Positions 50,974 through 59,641 of a stretch of DNA of 64,000 nucleotides are shown here, one piece after another. A program made the position numbers and the translations under genes. The notes below the pieces were generated by a model. The model was not told the DNA's origin. It saw nothing but the letters and a program-made list of their open reading frames with translations, and ran no database searches. The stretch's first letter is position 1, and every line of letters begins with the position of its first letter. The DNA comes from JBLHKS01 sp047620505 (GTDB lineage Bacteria; Verrucomicrobiota; Verrucomicrobiia; Verrucomicrobiales; DEV007). Location of the stretch: the NCBI GenBank assembly GCA_047620505.1, contig JBLHKS010000008.1:20238-84237 (forward strand). Direction: 5' to 3'.

Positions 50974-53625
50974 ATGATGCCGAAACAAACCCTCGCCCGG
51001 CTCTTTGCCCTGGCTCTGATCCCAGCAGCTGCTGAAACCGCCGATTGGCAACAGCTTCAAGGAAACGCCCATCGAACCGGAAACGCGCCCGATTTCAAGG
51101 TCGACGACTCGATCGGACTCGCCGCAGCGATTCCCCTGACGGACGCGATTTTTGCGGCTCCGGTCGTCAGCGACGGCGTCGTTTACGTGATCGACGGCTC
51201 CGGCATGGTCTTCGCGATCGACGCGGAAACGCACGAAGTGATCTGGAAATTCGCGACGAAGGGAGGAGCAGGAAATTGCAACAACGTCGCTACGCCCGCA
51301 GTCGTCGGGCCCTACCTGCATGTTGGGACGACGGCCGGATTTTATTACGTTTTCAATCGCGAGACCGGCGAGGTGGTCAACGAGATCGACTGCGCGGATC
51401 CGATTTTCTCAGCATCGGCGGTTGGAGACGACCGAGTCTATTTTGCGACGCTCGGCGCGAAGATTTACGCGGTGGAATCGGACGGCGAGGTCGCTTGGAC
51501 CTGGGACTTTGTCAGGGAGGTCGTCGGCTTTGAAGGCAATCGTTGGAAGGGCGAGGACTGGGTCGCGTTCCGCGGTGATCGCGTGAATTGGAAAGATCAC
51601 TTTGTGTGTTCGCGAGACATCTGCGTGATCAACGGAAACACCGTGGTGATGCCAGCGGGCGGGCGAACGGTTTTTGTCGAAGATGCCGGGAGCGAGCCCA
51701 AAGTCCGTTCGATCGGCGAGATTCCGAAATACGCAGGGAGCGAATTCCCAGCAACGTTCGGCCAGAGCGCGGATGAGTCTGGACGTGTCTACATTCAATG
51801 GCATCGCCGAGACAATTCGGGCCGACTCGACACCATGAAGTTAGTCGGCGACGAACTCGAGATGGGATTCGTGGGCGGAACGGAAACGATGATCAGCATT
51901 CATGGTTTGCTGAGTTTCGCCCCGGTTAGCACGCGCGGCGACGACGTCTTTCGCGTCCGGCCGGAGAGCGGCGTTGGACTCTGCCGGCACAACCCGGATC
52001 TCAAGGAGCCGGAGGTCGTTTGCGAAGCGCCGTCGATCAGTCCAGCGATCCTGACAAGCGACCACGCGGTTTACGCCGGGCTCGATGGAAACGTCCACCT
52101 GGCTCCACTCAAAAGCGGGAAATCGAGGGCGTTGAAAACTGGATTTGGCTCGCCGATTTCCGCTCCGCTCGCAGTTGCCGACGACAAGATTTTCGCGGCT
52201 TGTGAGGACGGTTTTCTCTATATTTTCGCGCCCGGCGGAAGCCAGCCGCTGCCGACAGCCGATCTTGGCGTGGCAAAGATCCGCAGCCCGCTTACAGGCA
52301 AGCTGGCTGGCCCGGAATTCGACTGGTACACGAATTACGGCGACTTCGCTGGGACCAATGCCAACGACCAGGGCCTCGAACCGCCGCTGCGGATGCGCTG
52401 GGCTCGTCGGCTCGAAGGAACTGTCAAACACCTGCCCGTTTGCGGCGGTGGCCGGCTCTACACCCAGACTGCTGAGGGCCAGATCATCGCAGTTGAGCAG
52501 GACACCGGTCGGCTGCTCTGGAGGCGTTATTGGCCTGACGTTTATCTCTCTTTCGTCTCGCCTTTGTACATTGATGGTAAGCTGCTCGTGCCTCAAGCCG
52601 GCATGAAAGGATCAAAAATGCGTTGTCTCGACGCAGCGACTGGCGAGTTGATCTGGGACGCCCCATTCACTGGGTCACCCAGTTGGAGTCGGCAGTTTCC
52701 GCCCGTCGTTCACGACGGCATCGCGATCTACGCTTCGGGCTCCGGCGACTACGCGGCGCAGGGCAGCGAAAAGTACTTCACCTTCAAAGGCGAGCCAGCA
52801 GCGACCGAAGACGGCAGCCAGGTAATGAGTTGGATTTACTCGAATGATAATCCGTATTATCCGAAGGATCACAAGCCGCGCATCTGGGCTTGGGATCTGG
52901 AAACAGGCGAGATTGTTTGGGAAAAGGATTTTTCCAGCGAAGGCGCGGGCGGCAACGACTGCGGGATCTGCATCCTCGACGGCAAACTCTTCTACTCGGT
53001 CTTTTTCGGTTACGCGGCGAGCCAGAAAAAACGCCGTGGCCTGCTGGTCGAAAACAACGGCCTGACCGCCTGCCTTGATCCAAAAACCGGCGAGGTAATC
53101 TGGAAAACGAACGATTTCTACGTGACCTCGAAATGCACGCTGAGCGCGCGCGATGGCCGGATTTTCATCGGTGGTTTCAACCGGGCTCAAGAAGGCACGG
53201 ACGACCGTTTCGTCTGGTGTCTCGACGCGACGGACGGTTCGTTAGTTTGGCAATCCGATCCCGTGACTTCCGCCCTGAACGTGGTCACCGTTGGCGAAAA
53301 ATACATCTTTTCCAACGCCCTCCGCGGCAAAGGAAACGTCTTTGATCGAGAGACCGGCAAGGTCATCTCCAGCATCGGCCACAATTACGCCTGCTGTCGA
53401 TTTACCCTTTCCGGCTCCTACGTTCTCGGCGCGAACATGGACATGATCGACCTTTCTAATGATGGTAAGCTCGTTTCAACCGGGCCAGCGATCGACTCGC
53501 GCGAATGCCTCGGTGCCGTGGTTTCCAACGGCCGGATTTTCTACATCTCGCAAGCCAGCGGGTTTGTCGTTTCGCAAACCTATGGTGAGGCCTCTAAGAA
53601 ACTTCCAGCCGTTTGGGAACGCTGA
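50974..53625 (+). CDS. Large PQQ-type beta-propeller protein
   Basis: About 883 residues, starting at ATG 50974 or 50977, with a short signal peptide ending near LIPAAAETA. Repeats of propeller type recur through the whole protein (AIDAETHEVIWKFATKG, EQDTGRLLWRRYW, DAATGELIWDAPF, DPKTGEVIWKTNDF, DATDGSLVWQSDP), suggesting two propellers in tandem. It is divergent from the DUF1549/DUF1553 gene with 125 bases between, and the two may be co-regulated. A catalytic role is not visible. The palindrome at 51024 encodes AAA at the end of the signal peptide, and another copy sits 12 bases after the stop codon. Confidence 0.88.
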   Translation: MMPKQTLARLFALALIPAAAETADWQQLQGNAHRTGNAPDFKVDDSIGLAAAIPLTDAIFAAPVVSDGVVYVIDGSGMVFAIDAETHEVIWKFATKGGAGNCNNVATPAVVGPYLHVGTTAGFYYVFNRETGEVVNEIDCADPIFSASAVGDDRVYFATLGAKIYAVESDGEVAWTWDFVREVVGFEGNRWKGEDWVAFRGDRVNWKDHFVCSRDICVINGNTVVMPAGGRTVFVEDAGSEPKVRSIGEIPKYAGSEFPATFGQSADESGRVYIQWHRRDNSGRLDTMKLVGDELEMGFVGGTETMISIHGLLSFAPVSTRGDDVFRVRPESGVGLCRHNPDLKEPEVVCEAPSISPAILTSDHAVYAGLDGNVHLAPLKSGKSRALKTGFGSPISAPLAVADDKIFAACEDGFLYIFAPGGSQPLPTADLGVAKIRSPLTGKLAGPEFDWYTNYGDFAGTNANDQGLEPPLRMRWARRLEGTVKHLPVCGGGRLYTQTAEGQIIAVEQDTGRLLWRRYWPDVYLSFVSPLYIDGKLLVPQAGMKGSKMRCLDAATGELIWDAPFTGSPSWSRQFPPVVHDGIAIYASGSGDYAAQGSEKYFTFKGEPAATEDGSQVMSWIYSNDNPYYPKDHKPRIWAWDLETGEIVWEKDFSSEGAGGNDCGICILDGKLFYSVFFGYAASQKKRRGLLVENNGLTACLDPKTGEVIWKTNDFYVTSKCTLSARDGRIFIGGFNRAQEGTDDRFVWCLDATDGSLVWQSDPVTSALNVVTVGEKYIFSNALRGKGNVFDRETGKVISSIGHNYACCRFTLSGSYVLGANMDMIDLSNDGKLVSTGPAIDSRECLGAVVSNGRIFYISQASGFVVSQTYGEASKKLPAVWER

Positions 53626-53695
53626 GTCAGAGCTTCAGCAGCTGCTGGAGGAAGTGAAGCGTCCGCTTTCTTCGAAATCGCCCAGGCGCGCCGAA

Positions 53696-53930
53696 GTAGC
53701 TTCGATTGGCAATCGAAGTCGCGGAGGCCCTGAATTCGACTGCCAGTCGAATCTACGAAACGACGACACTCTGCAGTCTACCAATATAGAATTAAGATCT
53801 CACCCGGCACCCGTTGCAGGCGACAGCCCATTCAGGAATGCCTCGCTGCCTTCTTTCGCATGCGAAAGACCATTCCTGAGCCTTTCGAAGCGCCCTTTCG
53901 CATGCGAAGACCTGCTCAAGGCTTGAGCAG
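53696..53930. repeat. Array of hairpins, including a GTAG-headed REP pair
   Basis: This is most of the 370-base gap before the toxin-antitoxin pair. Two 25-base arms headed GTAG (53696-53720, and 53732-53756 inverted) are about 80 per cent identical. Each contains its own palindrome (8-pair stem at 53701-53717; 9-pair stem at 53734-53752). A perfect 16-base palindrome, CTTTCGCATGCGAAAG (53853-53868), is framed by a 9-base inverted repeat (53832-53840 and 53871-53879). A related 12-base palindrome follows at 53897-53908. Last is a 9-pair stem around one base (53912-53930). Confidence 0.65.
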
Positions 53931-53995
53931 CCGCGCGCCCTCCACGCGGAGTTGGCCGAACGCGTGCTAAACCAGTTCGACAAATCCCAACAGCG

Positions 53996-54199
53996 ATGCA
54001 TTTTCAAGGCGTGAGCGCGATATCCACCATCGAACACCAGATTCGGACGCTTCCGCTTGACGAAGCCGAGCAACTTCAAGATTGGCTGGCCGATTACCTG
54101 GAGGACCAGCTTGAGGTCAGCCCCGAGTTCGTGGCGAGCATTGAGCGCGGAAAAGCTGACCTCAAGGAAGGCCGGTCGCGGAGAATCGAGCCGAAGTGA
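53996..54199 (+). CDS. Type II antitoxin candidate (RelB-like partner)
   Basis: A 67-residue acidic and helical protein (IEHQIRTLPLDEAEQLQDWL, then ADYLEDQLEVSPEFVASIER). It matches the pattern of short antitoxins encoded just before RelE/ParE toxins, in which the second half (ASIERGKADLKEGRSRRIEP) wraps the toxin. Its stop overlaps the toxin GTG start by 3 bases, the usual arrangement for such pairs. It lies directly after the hairpin array, where a self-regulated promoter would be expected. Confidence 0.75.
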   Translation: MHFQGVSAISTIEHQIRTLPLDEAEQLQDWLADYLEDQLEVSPEFVASIERGKADLKEGRSRRIEPK

Positions 54200-54453
54200 A
54201 TCTCGCGACGCAGATCTTTTCGCGAGAGTTCGACGCGGTCTTTTTCGACCTGCCGGATCGATTGCAGGATCGCATCGAGAAGCGAATCTGGGAGATCGGT
54301 GCCGATTTGGCGGGCTTCAATCACCATCGGCTGACCGGGCGATCCGAGTTCCGCCTGCGGGTTGGCGATTACCGAATCATCTACGAATTCGACGCCGAAA
54401 AGAACGAAATTCAACTGATCACGCTTGGCCATCGAAGGGACGTCTACCGATGA
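54196..54453 (+). CDS. Type II toxin, RelE/ParE superfamily
   Basis: An 85-residue protein, GTG start at 54196. The RelE/ParE pattern is clear: an N-terminal strand and helices (FSREFDAVFFDLPDRLQDRI), the core strand GRSEFRLRVGDYRIIYEFD and the ending LGHRRDVYR. Arg and His residues at the end match those used by RelE for mRNA cleavage on the ribosome, while ParE members poison gyrase; the ending favours RelE. Overlap with the antitoxin gene supports a working pair. Confidence 0.88.
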   Translation: MNLATQIFSREFDAVFFDLPDRLQDRIEKRIWEIGADLAGFNHHRLTGRSEFRLRVGDYRIIYEFDAEKNEIQLITLGHRRDVYR

Positions 54454-54501
54454 GAGCGCGGGCGGCGGAAAGGTTCGGTTGCCGGACAAGGTGATAAACT
54501 T

Positions 54502-55512
54502 ATGAAGATCTCGAATCTCGCTTCAATCCTCATCATCGCTCTCGCTTGCGCCTCGACGACCGCGCAGGAACCCAAACTCGATTGGGTCAAAGTCACAGGC
54601 GAAGCCAATTGGCAGCCGCGTGATTCGTCAGTCGAATTGGTCTATAAAGACCGGCTCTGGATCATGGGCGGTTGGTTCAGCTCTTTCGCCTCGCCGCCTC
54701 GCGATGTCTGGAGCACGACCAACGGCAAGGCTTGGAATCTGGTCGTGAAAGAGGCCGCTTGGAAGCACAGCGATTTCTCCATGGCCACTGTTTTAAAAGA
54801 CAAGATGGTTTTCATGGGCGGCTGGCACAACGGGCGGCTCCCGGATCATTCGGCGAGTAACCAGGTTTGGGAATCGACTGACGGATCAAACTGGGATCAA
54901 ATCACAGACAACGCGGGTTGGAGCCCGCGAATCGCTGGCGGTCTGGTTGTCTTCAAAGACAAGCTCTGGCTGCTCGGCGGAACGGAGAATTATTACTTTG
55001 GCGATCAGAACAGCCTCAAGAATGATGTTTGGTCGTCCGTAGACGGCAAGACTTGGAAGCTCGAAACGGAGCACGCCGGATGGTCGCCGCGCGCCTACCA
55101 ACAGGCTGTTGTTCTCAATGATAAGATCTACGTGATCGCGGGCGGAAACTATGTTCCGGAGTACTCGGCGAAAAATGATGTCTGGAGTTCGGAAGACGGC
55201 GTGAACTGGACGCAGGAGACCGAGGCAGCCCCGTTTAGTCCGCGAATCTGGTTTTCATCCGTGGTCTACCGCGATCACATCTGGGTGCTTGGCGGCTGGT
55301 CGAACAATCCTGGCCAGAACTGGGCGGACGTCTGGTTTTCGAAGAATGGCAGGGATTGGACCGAGCTGAAATCTGATGTCAGCTGGAAAGAACGGCACGA
55401 GCATTCAGCCTTCGTTTTCCAAGACAAAATCTGGATCGCGGGCGGACATGCTAAGCCGCTCAGCAGTGAAGTTTGGACTCTCGAGGTCCCGCCAAGCTGG
55501 GCTGGCTTTTGA
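54502..55512 (+). CDS. Secreted kelch-like repeat protein
   Basis: A 336-residue protein with a signal peptide ending STTAQ. Repeats of about 50 residues recur five to six times, each with a pair such as KDRLWIMGGW, KDKMVFMGGW, KDKLWLLGGT, NDKIYVIAGG, RDHIWVLGGW and QDKIWIAGGH, next to VWSSxDGxxW segments. This predicts a kelch-type beta-propeller. Galactose-oxidase catalytic residues were not seen, so a binding role is more likely. It starts with one of the better Shine-Dalgarno sites here (AAGGTG) and is followed by the DUF6807 gene with 36 bases between. Confidence 0.85.
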   Translation: MKISNLASILIIALACASTTAQEPKLDWVKVTGEANWQPRDSSVELVYKDRLWIMGGWFSSFASPPRDVWSTTNGKAWNLVVKEAAWKHSDFSMATVLKDKMVFMGGWHNGRLPDHSASNQVWESTDGSNWDQITDNAGWSPRIAGGLVVFKDKLWLLGGTENYYFGDQNSLKNDVWSSVDGKTWKLETEHAGWSPRAYQQAVVLNDKIYVIAGGNYVPEYSAKNDVWSSEDGVNWTQETEAAPFSPRIWFSSVVYRDHIWVLGGWSNNPGQNWADVWFSKNGRDWTELKSDVSWKERHEHSAFVFQDKIWIAGGHAKPLSSEVWTLEVPPSWAGF

Positions 55513-55548
55513 TTTTTACTTTCCAGCGATTCGCCACGACAAAACCTG

Positions 55549-56523
55549 ATGAAAGTGAACGTCCGAATTCTCACGAGTCTCCTTTGGGCCGCACTGACGA
55601 CGGCAGGTTTCGCCCAAGGCTGGTCGATGACCAAACAAGGCGGCGATCCCACGATGGCGATTTTGTGCGATGGCCAGCTGGTGACGAAATATCATTATCA
55701 GGATGTTCCGAAGCCGTTTTTCTATCCGATCATCGGTCCGAGCGGCGAGGAAATGACACGCGGGTATCCGATGAATCCGCACGATGATGAGCAGACCGAT
55801 CACATTCATCATCGCTCGCTCTGGTTTGCGCATGGCGATGTGAACGGCGTGGATTTCTGGCACGAGACGCCGCCAGGCAAGAAGGAAACGAGGCCGCATG
55901 GCAAAATCGTTCACACGGCGTTCAGCGGAATGAAGGCGGGCACGGGCCCGATGGAAATTCGATGCCGCAACGATTGGACGGCGAATGACGGCAAGAAAAT
56001 CTGCGAGGACAGCCGGGTTTATCGGTTCACAAAAACGGCGGAGGGATTTTTTGCGATCGACTTCGAGATTACGCTGAAAGCAACGGCTGGCGAGGTGAAG
56101 TTCGGCGATACGAAGGAGGGAACGATGGCGCTGCGAGTGCTGCCGACGATGCGTCTGGAGGGCGAGCACGCGAAGGGTGGGATCGTAAATTCAGAGGGCG
56201 ACTCCGGAAAGGCGGCCTGGGGCAAGCGAGCGCCGTGGTGCGATTTCTTCGGGCCGGACCGCGCGGGAAATGCGGTTGGGGCGGCGATGTTCAACCATCC
56301 GGAGAATTTGAATCATCCGACTTACTGGCATGCTCGGGGGTATGGTTTGTTTGCGGCGAATCCGTTCGGAAAACGTGGATTTGAGGGAAAAGATGCCGAG
56401 GAAGGCGGGCACACGATCAAGGCCGATGAGGAGGTGACTTTGCGATATCGGATTCTGCTTCATCGCGGAAAGCCGGACGAAGCTGGCGTGGCAAAGGCGT
56501 ATCGCAGCTACGTGAGCGAGTGA
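55549..56523 (+). CDS. DUF6807 (PmoA-like) family secreted protein
   Basis: A 324-residue protein with a signal peptide ending AGFAQ. The family core is visible as YPMNPHDDEQTDHIHHRSLW, followed by FAHGDVNGVDFWHE, and near the end NPFGKRGFEGKDAEEGGHTI. The clustered His residues suggest metal binding. The group has been labelled methane-oxygenase PmoA-like, but it is common in PVC bacteria that do not use methane and is probably linked to carbohydrate use. It may be co-transcribed with the kelch-like gene. Confidence 0.85.
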   Translation: MKVNVRILTSLLWAALTTAGFAQGWSMTKQGGDPTMAILCDGQLVTKYHYQDVPKPFFYPIIGPSGEEMTRGYPMNPHDDEQTDHIHHRSLWFAHGDVNGVDFWHETPPGKKETRPHGKIVHTAFSGMKAGTGPMEIRCRNDWTANDGKKICEDSRVYRFTKTAEGFFAIDFEITLKATAGEVKFGDTKEGTMALRVLPTMRLEGEHAKGGIVNSEGDSGKAAWGKRAPWCDFFGPDRAGNAVGAAMFNHPENLNHPTYWHARGYGLFAANPFGKRGFEGKDAEEGGHTIKADEEVTLRYRILLHRGKPDEAGVAKAYRSYVSE

Positions 56524-56684
56524 TTCGACCGCGGATTTCAGCCAGCAGCTGCTGGATTCGGCTCGGTTGATCCCGACGAATGCCGCTGGATTTCCGAGTT
56601 GACGCCTCCCCTCTTCGCATCAACCATGGGCGCTCTTTTTGCCGGGTGAATTCTCGCTCCGCGCAAAGCAATCGCACACTGCAC

Positions 56685-56696
56685 TCGTACGTACGA
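56685..56696. promoter_or_regulatory. Perfect 12-bp palindrome just upstream of ilvC
   Basis: TCGTACGTACGA ends 17 bases before the ilvC ATG. The position would fit an operator over the start of transcription or in the leader. No family of regulator can be assigned. The rest of the 190-base gap holds an iterated palindrome at 56544 and no recognisable leader peptide. Confidence 0.3.
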
Positions 56697-56713
56697 ATCA
56701 ATAAATCACTGTC

Positions 56714-57742
56714 ATGGCAGCGAAAATCTACTTAGACAAAGACGCCGATCTTGGAACGCTTAAAGGCAAAACCTGCTGCGTCGTCGGCTTCGGCTCGCAA
56801 GGTCACGCTCACGCGCTTAACTTGAAGGATAGCGGAGTCAAGGTCATCATCGGCCTCTACCCGAAGAGCAAATCCGTTCCAGTCGCCGAAGAACTCGGCT
56901 TCAAAGTTTACGAAACGGCCGAGGCGGTCAAAAAGGCGGACGTCATCCTGATGGCGGTTCCGGACACGAAGATCCCAGCGATCTACGAGGCCGATGTCGC
57001 GCCGAATCTGACCAAGGGCAAGACGCTGATGTTCAGCCACGGCCTCGCGGTTCACTTCGGTTTCGTCAAGGCTCCGGAAGACGTGAACGTCGTCATGGTC
57101 GCGCCGAAGGGCCCGGGCCACACCGTTCGCAGCCAGTATCTCGAAGGCAAAGGCGTTCCAACGCTGATCGCGATCCACAACAACGCCGATCGCAAGGCGA
57201 AGAAGATCGCTCTCGCATGGGCGAAGGGCATCGGCGGCACTCGCGCTGGTGTTTTCGAAACCGATTTCAAGGAAGAGACCGAGACTGACCTTTTCGGCGA
57301 GCAGACCGTTCTTTGTGGCGGCGTCAGCGCGCTGATCAAAGCCGGCTACGAAGTTCTCGTGGAAGCGGGTTACCAGCCGGAGATGGCGTATTTCGAGTGT
57401 TTGCACGAAATGAAGCTGATCGTCGATCTGATCAACGAGTCGGGAATCAGCGGCATGCGTTTCTCGATTTCCGAGACTGCCGAGTGGGGCGACGTGACTG
57501 TCGGACCGAAGATCATCGACGCTTCCGTTAAGAAAAAGATGGAGCGTGCGTTGAAGCAGATCCAGAGCGGCAAGTTCGCGAAAGAGTGGATGGCCGAATA
57601 CGCAGGCGGCTGCAAAGAATTCAACAAGCTCCGCAAGGAAGGCGCGAATCACGGGATCGAGAAAGTCGGAAAGCGGCTTCGCGACCGGATGCCTTGGATC
57701 AAAAAACGCGACCTCAAAGGCGCTCAGGCAAGCTACAGCTGA
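56714..57742 (+). CDS. ilvC: Ketol-acid reductoisomerase (class I)
   Basis: Converts acetolactate or acetohydroxybutyrate to the dihydroxy acid in branched-chain amino acid synthesis, with Mg and NADPH. The 342-residue length is class I. The dinucleotide motif is CCVVGFGSQGHAHALNLKDS. Metal-binding acidic residues lie in ETDLFGEQTVLCGG and in FECLHEMKLIVDLINESGIS. No other ilv gene is adjacent. A strong terminator follows 45 bases after the stop. No clear Shine-Dalgarno stands before the ATG. Confidence 0.97.
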   Translation: MAAKIYLDKDADLGTLKGKTCCVVGFGSQGHAHALNLKDSGVKVIIGLYPKSKSVPVAEELGFKVYETAEAVKKADVILMAVPDTKIPAIYEADVAPNLTKGKTLMFSHGLAVHFGFVKAPEDVNVVMVAPKGPGHTVRSQYLEGKGVPTLIAIHNNADRKAKKIALAWAKGIGGTRAGVFETDFKEETETDLFGEQTVLCGGVSALIKAGYEVLVEAGYQPEMAYFECLHEMKLIVDLINESGISGMRFSISETAEWGDVTVGPKIIDASVKKKMERALKQIQSGKFAKEWMAEYAGGCKEFNKLRKEGANHGIEKVGKRLRDRMPWIKKRDLKGAQASYS

Positions 57743-57787
57743 TTATTTGATCTTTTAAGTTGCTGTAATTTCCATAATTGCTAGAAT

Positions 57788-57821
57788 ATGGGTCTCCTCG
57801 AATCGGGGAGGCCCATTTTTT
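57788..57821 (+). terminator. Rho-independent terminator of ilvC
   Basis: ATGGGTCTCC (57788-57797) pairs with GGAGGCCCAT (57807-57816) with one T-G pair, over a 9-base loop. A run of six T follows the stem, counting its last base. It ends the ilvC transcript before the response-regulator gene. Confidence 0.8.
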
Positions 57822-57895
57822 GTGTCGGGCCGAGTCGATTCAGGAGAAATTCACCGTTCTCGTTTCCTGTGCCAAACCAACGCCACCCTGAATCC

Positions 57896-58330
57896 ATGGC
57901 TGAAATCAATTCACCCATTCCAATCCAATCCCGCGAAAGAGTCCTGATTGTTGATGACGAGGAATCATTCGCCGAGTTGGTAAAGGTCTATCTCGAGCGG
58001 ACCGGCCGCTACGAAGTCCGCTGTTTGTATCGCGGAAAAGGTGTTCTGGACGCAGCCCGCGTCTGGAAGCCTTCGATCGTCCTTCTCGATTATATGCTTC
58101 CAGACATGGACGGAGGCCAGATTTTCCAGCGCTTGAAGGATGATTCTCAGCTCCGGCACATTCCGATCATTCTTTTGACCGGGCTCGCCAAGGAAGACAC
58201 TCCACTCGAAACCGGGATCCGTCCGAAGCGGCTGACGATGTCGAAACCCGTCTGCTTCGAGAAGCTAGAGGAGGCGATCGCGTTTCTGACCACCGGCAGC
58301 GCGCCCACGGCTATCAAGGAAGCGGTCTAG
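57896..58330 (+). CDS. Single-domain response regulator
   Basis: A 144-residue protein made of one receiver domain. The phosphorylation site is Asp65 in IVLLDYMLPDMDGG, the acidic pair is in VLIVDDEESFAEL, the conserved Thr lies in IILLTGLAKEDT and the conserved Lys in MSKPVCFE. No output domain is present, so it acts like CheY or as a phosphate shuttle. No kinase is adjacent. The DHp-like protein at 28 kb is the only other phosphotransfer-type protein in the window, and a link is speculative. The ATG at 57896 is chosen over one inside the ilvC terminator. Confidence 0.92.
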   Translation: MAEINSPIPIQSRERVLIVDDEESFAELVKVYLERTGRYEVRCLYRGKGVLDAARVWKPSIVLLDYMLPDMDGGQIFQRLKDDSQLRHIPIILLTGLAKEDTPLETGIRPKRLTMSKPVCFEKLEEAIAFLTTGSAPTAIKEAV

Positions 58331-58355
58331 GTTTTGAATTTTCTTCGATTCAGGA

Positions 58356-58381
58356 GCTTGGGATTTGGAAATCCCACCTAG
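58356..58381. repeat. Hairpin resembling a degenerate single REP element
   Basis: TGGGATTT (58359-58366), two bases, AAATCCCA (58369-58376) is a perfect 8-pair stem. On the minus strand it is headed CTAGG rather than GTAGG. Structure and centre resemble the GTAG-headed elements at 29.6 and 53.7 kb. Its end creates the TAG stop that precedes the MFS reading frame. Confidence 0.35.
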
Positions 58382-58474
58382 GTTCGGGCCATCTCGCCCG
58401 ACCCCGAAATCACCCGAAAAACCTTCCGCTGGGAAATTGTCCGTGCAGCGACGGTCGGCGTACAGGAAACTGCG

Positions 58475-59590
58475 GTGATGACGTTCGCGGTGCTGATCGC
58501 GATCGAGGTTTACCAAACGAACGATTCGGTCAAGGCGCTTATCCTCGCCAGCGGACCGCTCGGCCTGATCGGGAGCCTGTTTCTGGTCCCGCTCGTCTTG
58601 GCGCTTCGGAGGGCAGCGACGCGCGTCGCTTCGGAAATCAGTTTGGTCGGCGCGCTTGGGTTCGCGATCGCGGCGATGTCCGAAGGTAGCCTGATCATCT
58701 ACATCGGCGGGATCAGCCTCGGCCTGTTCTCGGCGTCAGTCGTAATCCCGCTGCAAACGCACTGGCTGCGCCACAATTATCCGGTGGAAAGTCGTGGCCG
58801 GTTAGTCGGAGCTGGCATGGCGGTCCGGGCAACTGCGAGCATTATCTTCAGCCTGGGTGCGGGGATTTTGTTGGAATTTGAAATCGCTGGTTACCCGCTT
58901 GTCCTCGCGGCGTTTTCGATCGCTGGACTGGTCGCCTCGGTGGCGATGAGCCAGGTTCCTCAGCCAGCAATGCGGCCTCGGGAACGCGCGGGAATTTTCC
59001 AGGCAATGGTCTGGATCAAGCGGGACAAGACGTTTCGGTGGATGCTGATTTCGATGATGGTGATGGGCGCGGCTGTGCTGACGACGAACGCACTGCGAGT
59101 CGAGTACGTCGCCAACGAGCGCTACGGCCTGGCGTTCAGCGAAACCCGCGTCGCGCTCCTCACAAGCACGATTCCCGCGCTGACGCGCCTCGGCACAACC
59201 GTTTTCTGGGGCTGGCTCTTCGATCGAATCAACGTGATCGTGATGCGGCTGATCATGAACGGCATCTTCGCGATCGCGATTTTTCTCTACTTCTGGGGCA
59301 CGCAATTCTGGATCATCGCCTGCGGTGCCTTTGTCTTCGGCATCGCGCGCGGCGGCGGCGAGATCCTCTGGAATCTCTGGGTCACAAAGCTCTCCCCACA
59401 CGATCACGTCGCCGACTACATGTCCGTCCACACGTTCTTCACCGGCATTCGCGGAGTCGTCGCGCCCTTCCTGGGTTTCTGGGCAATCGCCTCGCTCGGC
59501 CCACGCGGCACAACGATGTTCGCGCTCGTCTGCATCGTGATCGCCGGCCTCGCGCTGGTTCGATTTATCCCAAGATCGGGCAATCGGTGA
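58475..59590 (+). CDS. MFS transporter, N-terminus uncertain
   Basis: A major facilitator superfamily protein with about 11 to 12 hydrophobic segments. From the ATG at 58475 it has about 371 residues, short for the family (usually 400 or more). In the same frame the sequence from 58382 to 58474 reads like a natural MFS N-terminus (RKTFRWEIVRAATVGVQETA) but has no ATG, GTG or TTG start except GTG just before the ATG. A TAG stop lies immediately before, at the REP-like hairpin. The gene may have lost its original start or use an unusual codon. The substrate is unknown. Confidence 0.8.
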   Translation: MMTFAVLIAIEVYQTNDSVKALILASGPLGLIGSLFLVPLVLALRRAATRVASEISLVGALGFAIAAMSEGSLIIYIGGISLGLFSASVVIPLQTHWLRHNYPVESRGRLVGAGMAVRATASIIFSLGAGILLEFEIAGYPLVLAAFSIAGLVASVAMSQVPQPAMRPRERAGIFQAMVWIKRDKTFRWMLISMMVMGAAVLTTNALRVEYVANERYGLAFSETRVALLTSTIPALTRLGTTVFWGWLFDRINVIVMRLIMNGIFAIAIFLYFWGTQFWIIACGAFVFGIARGGGEILWNLWVTKLSPHDHVADYMSVHTFFTGIRGVVAPFLGFWAIASLGPRGTTMFALVCIVIAGLALVRFIPRSGNR

Positions 59591-59641
59591 GCTCCACTTT
59601 TTCCGAGCTTGCGTTGCATGCGAAGCCGTTTTGACTCTGCC

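Noticed and set aside
53792..54079. Small minus-strand open frame across the hairpin array
   Set aside because: It is formed by palindromic repeats (repeated ACER segments), has no domain and runs into the antitoxin gene on the other strand.
55549..56523. Calling the DUF6807 protein a methane monooxygenase subunit
   Set aside because: The PmoA name for this family is historical; the protein is secreted and has no membrane helices of true PmoA.
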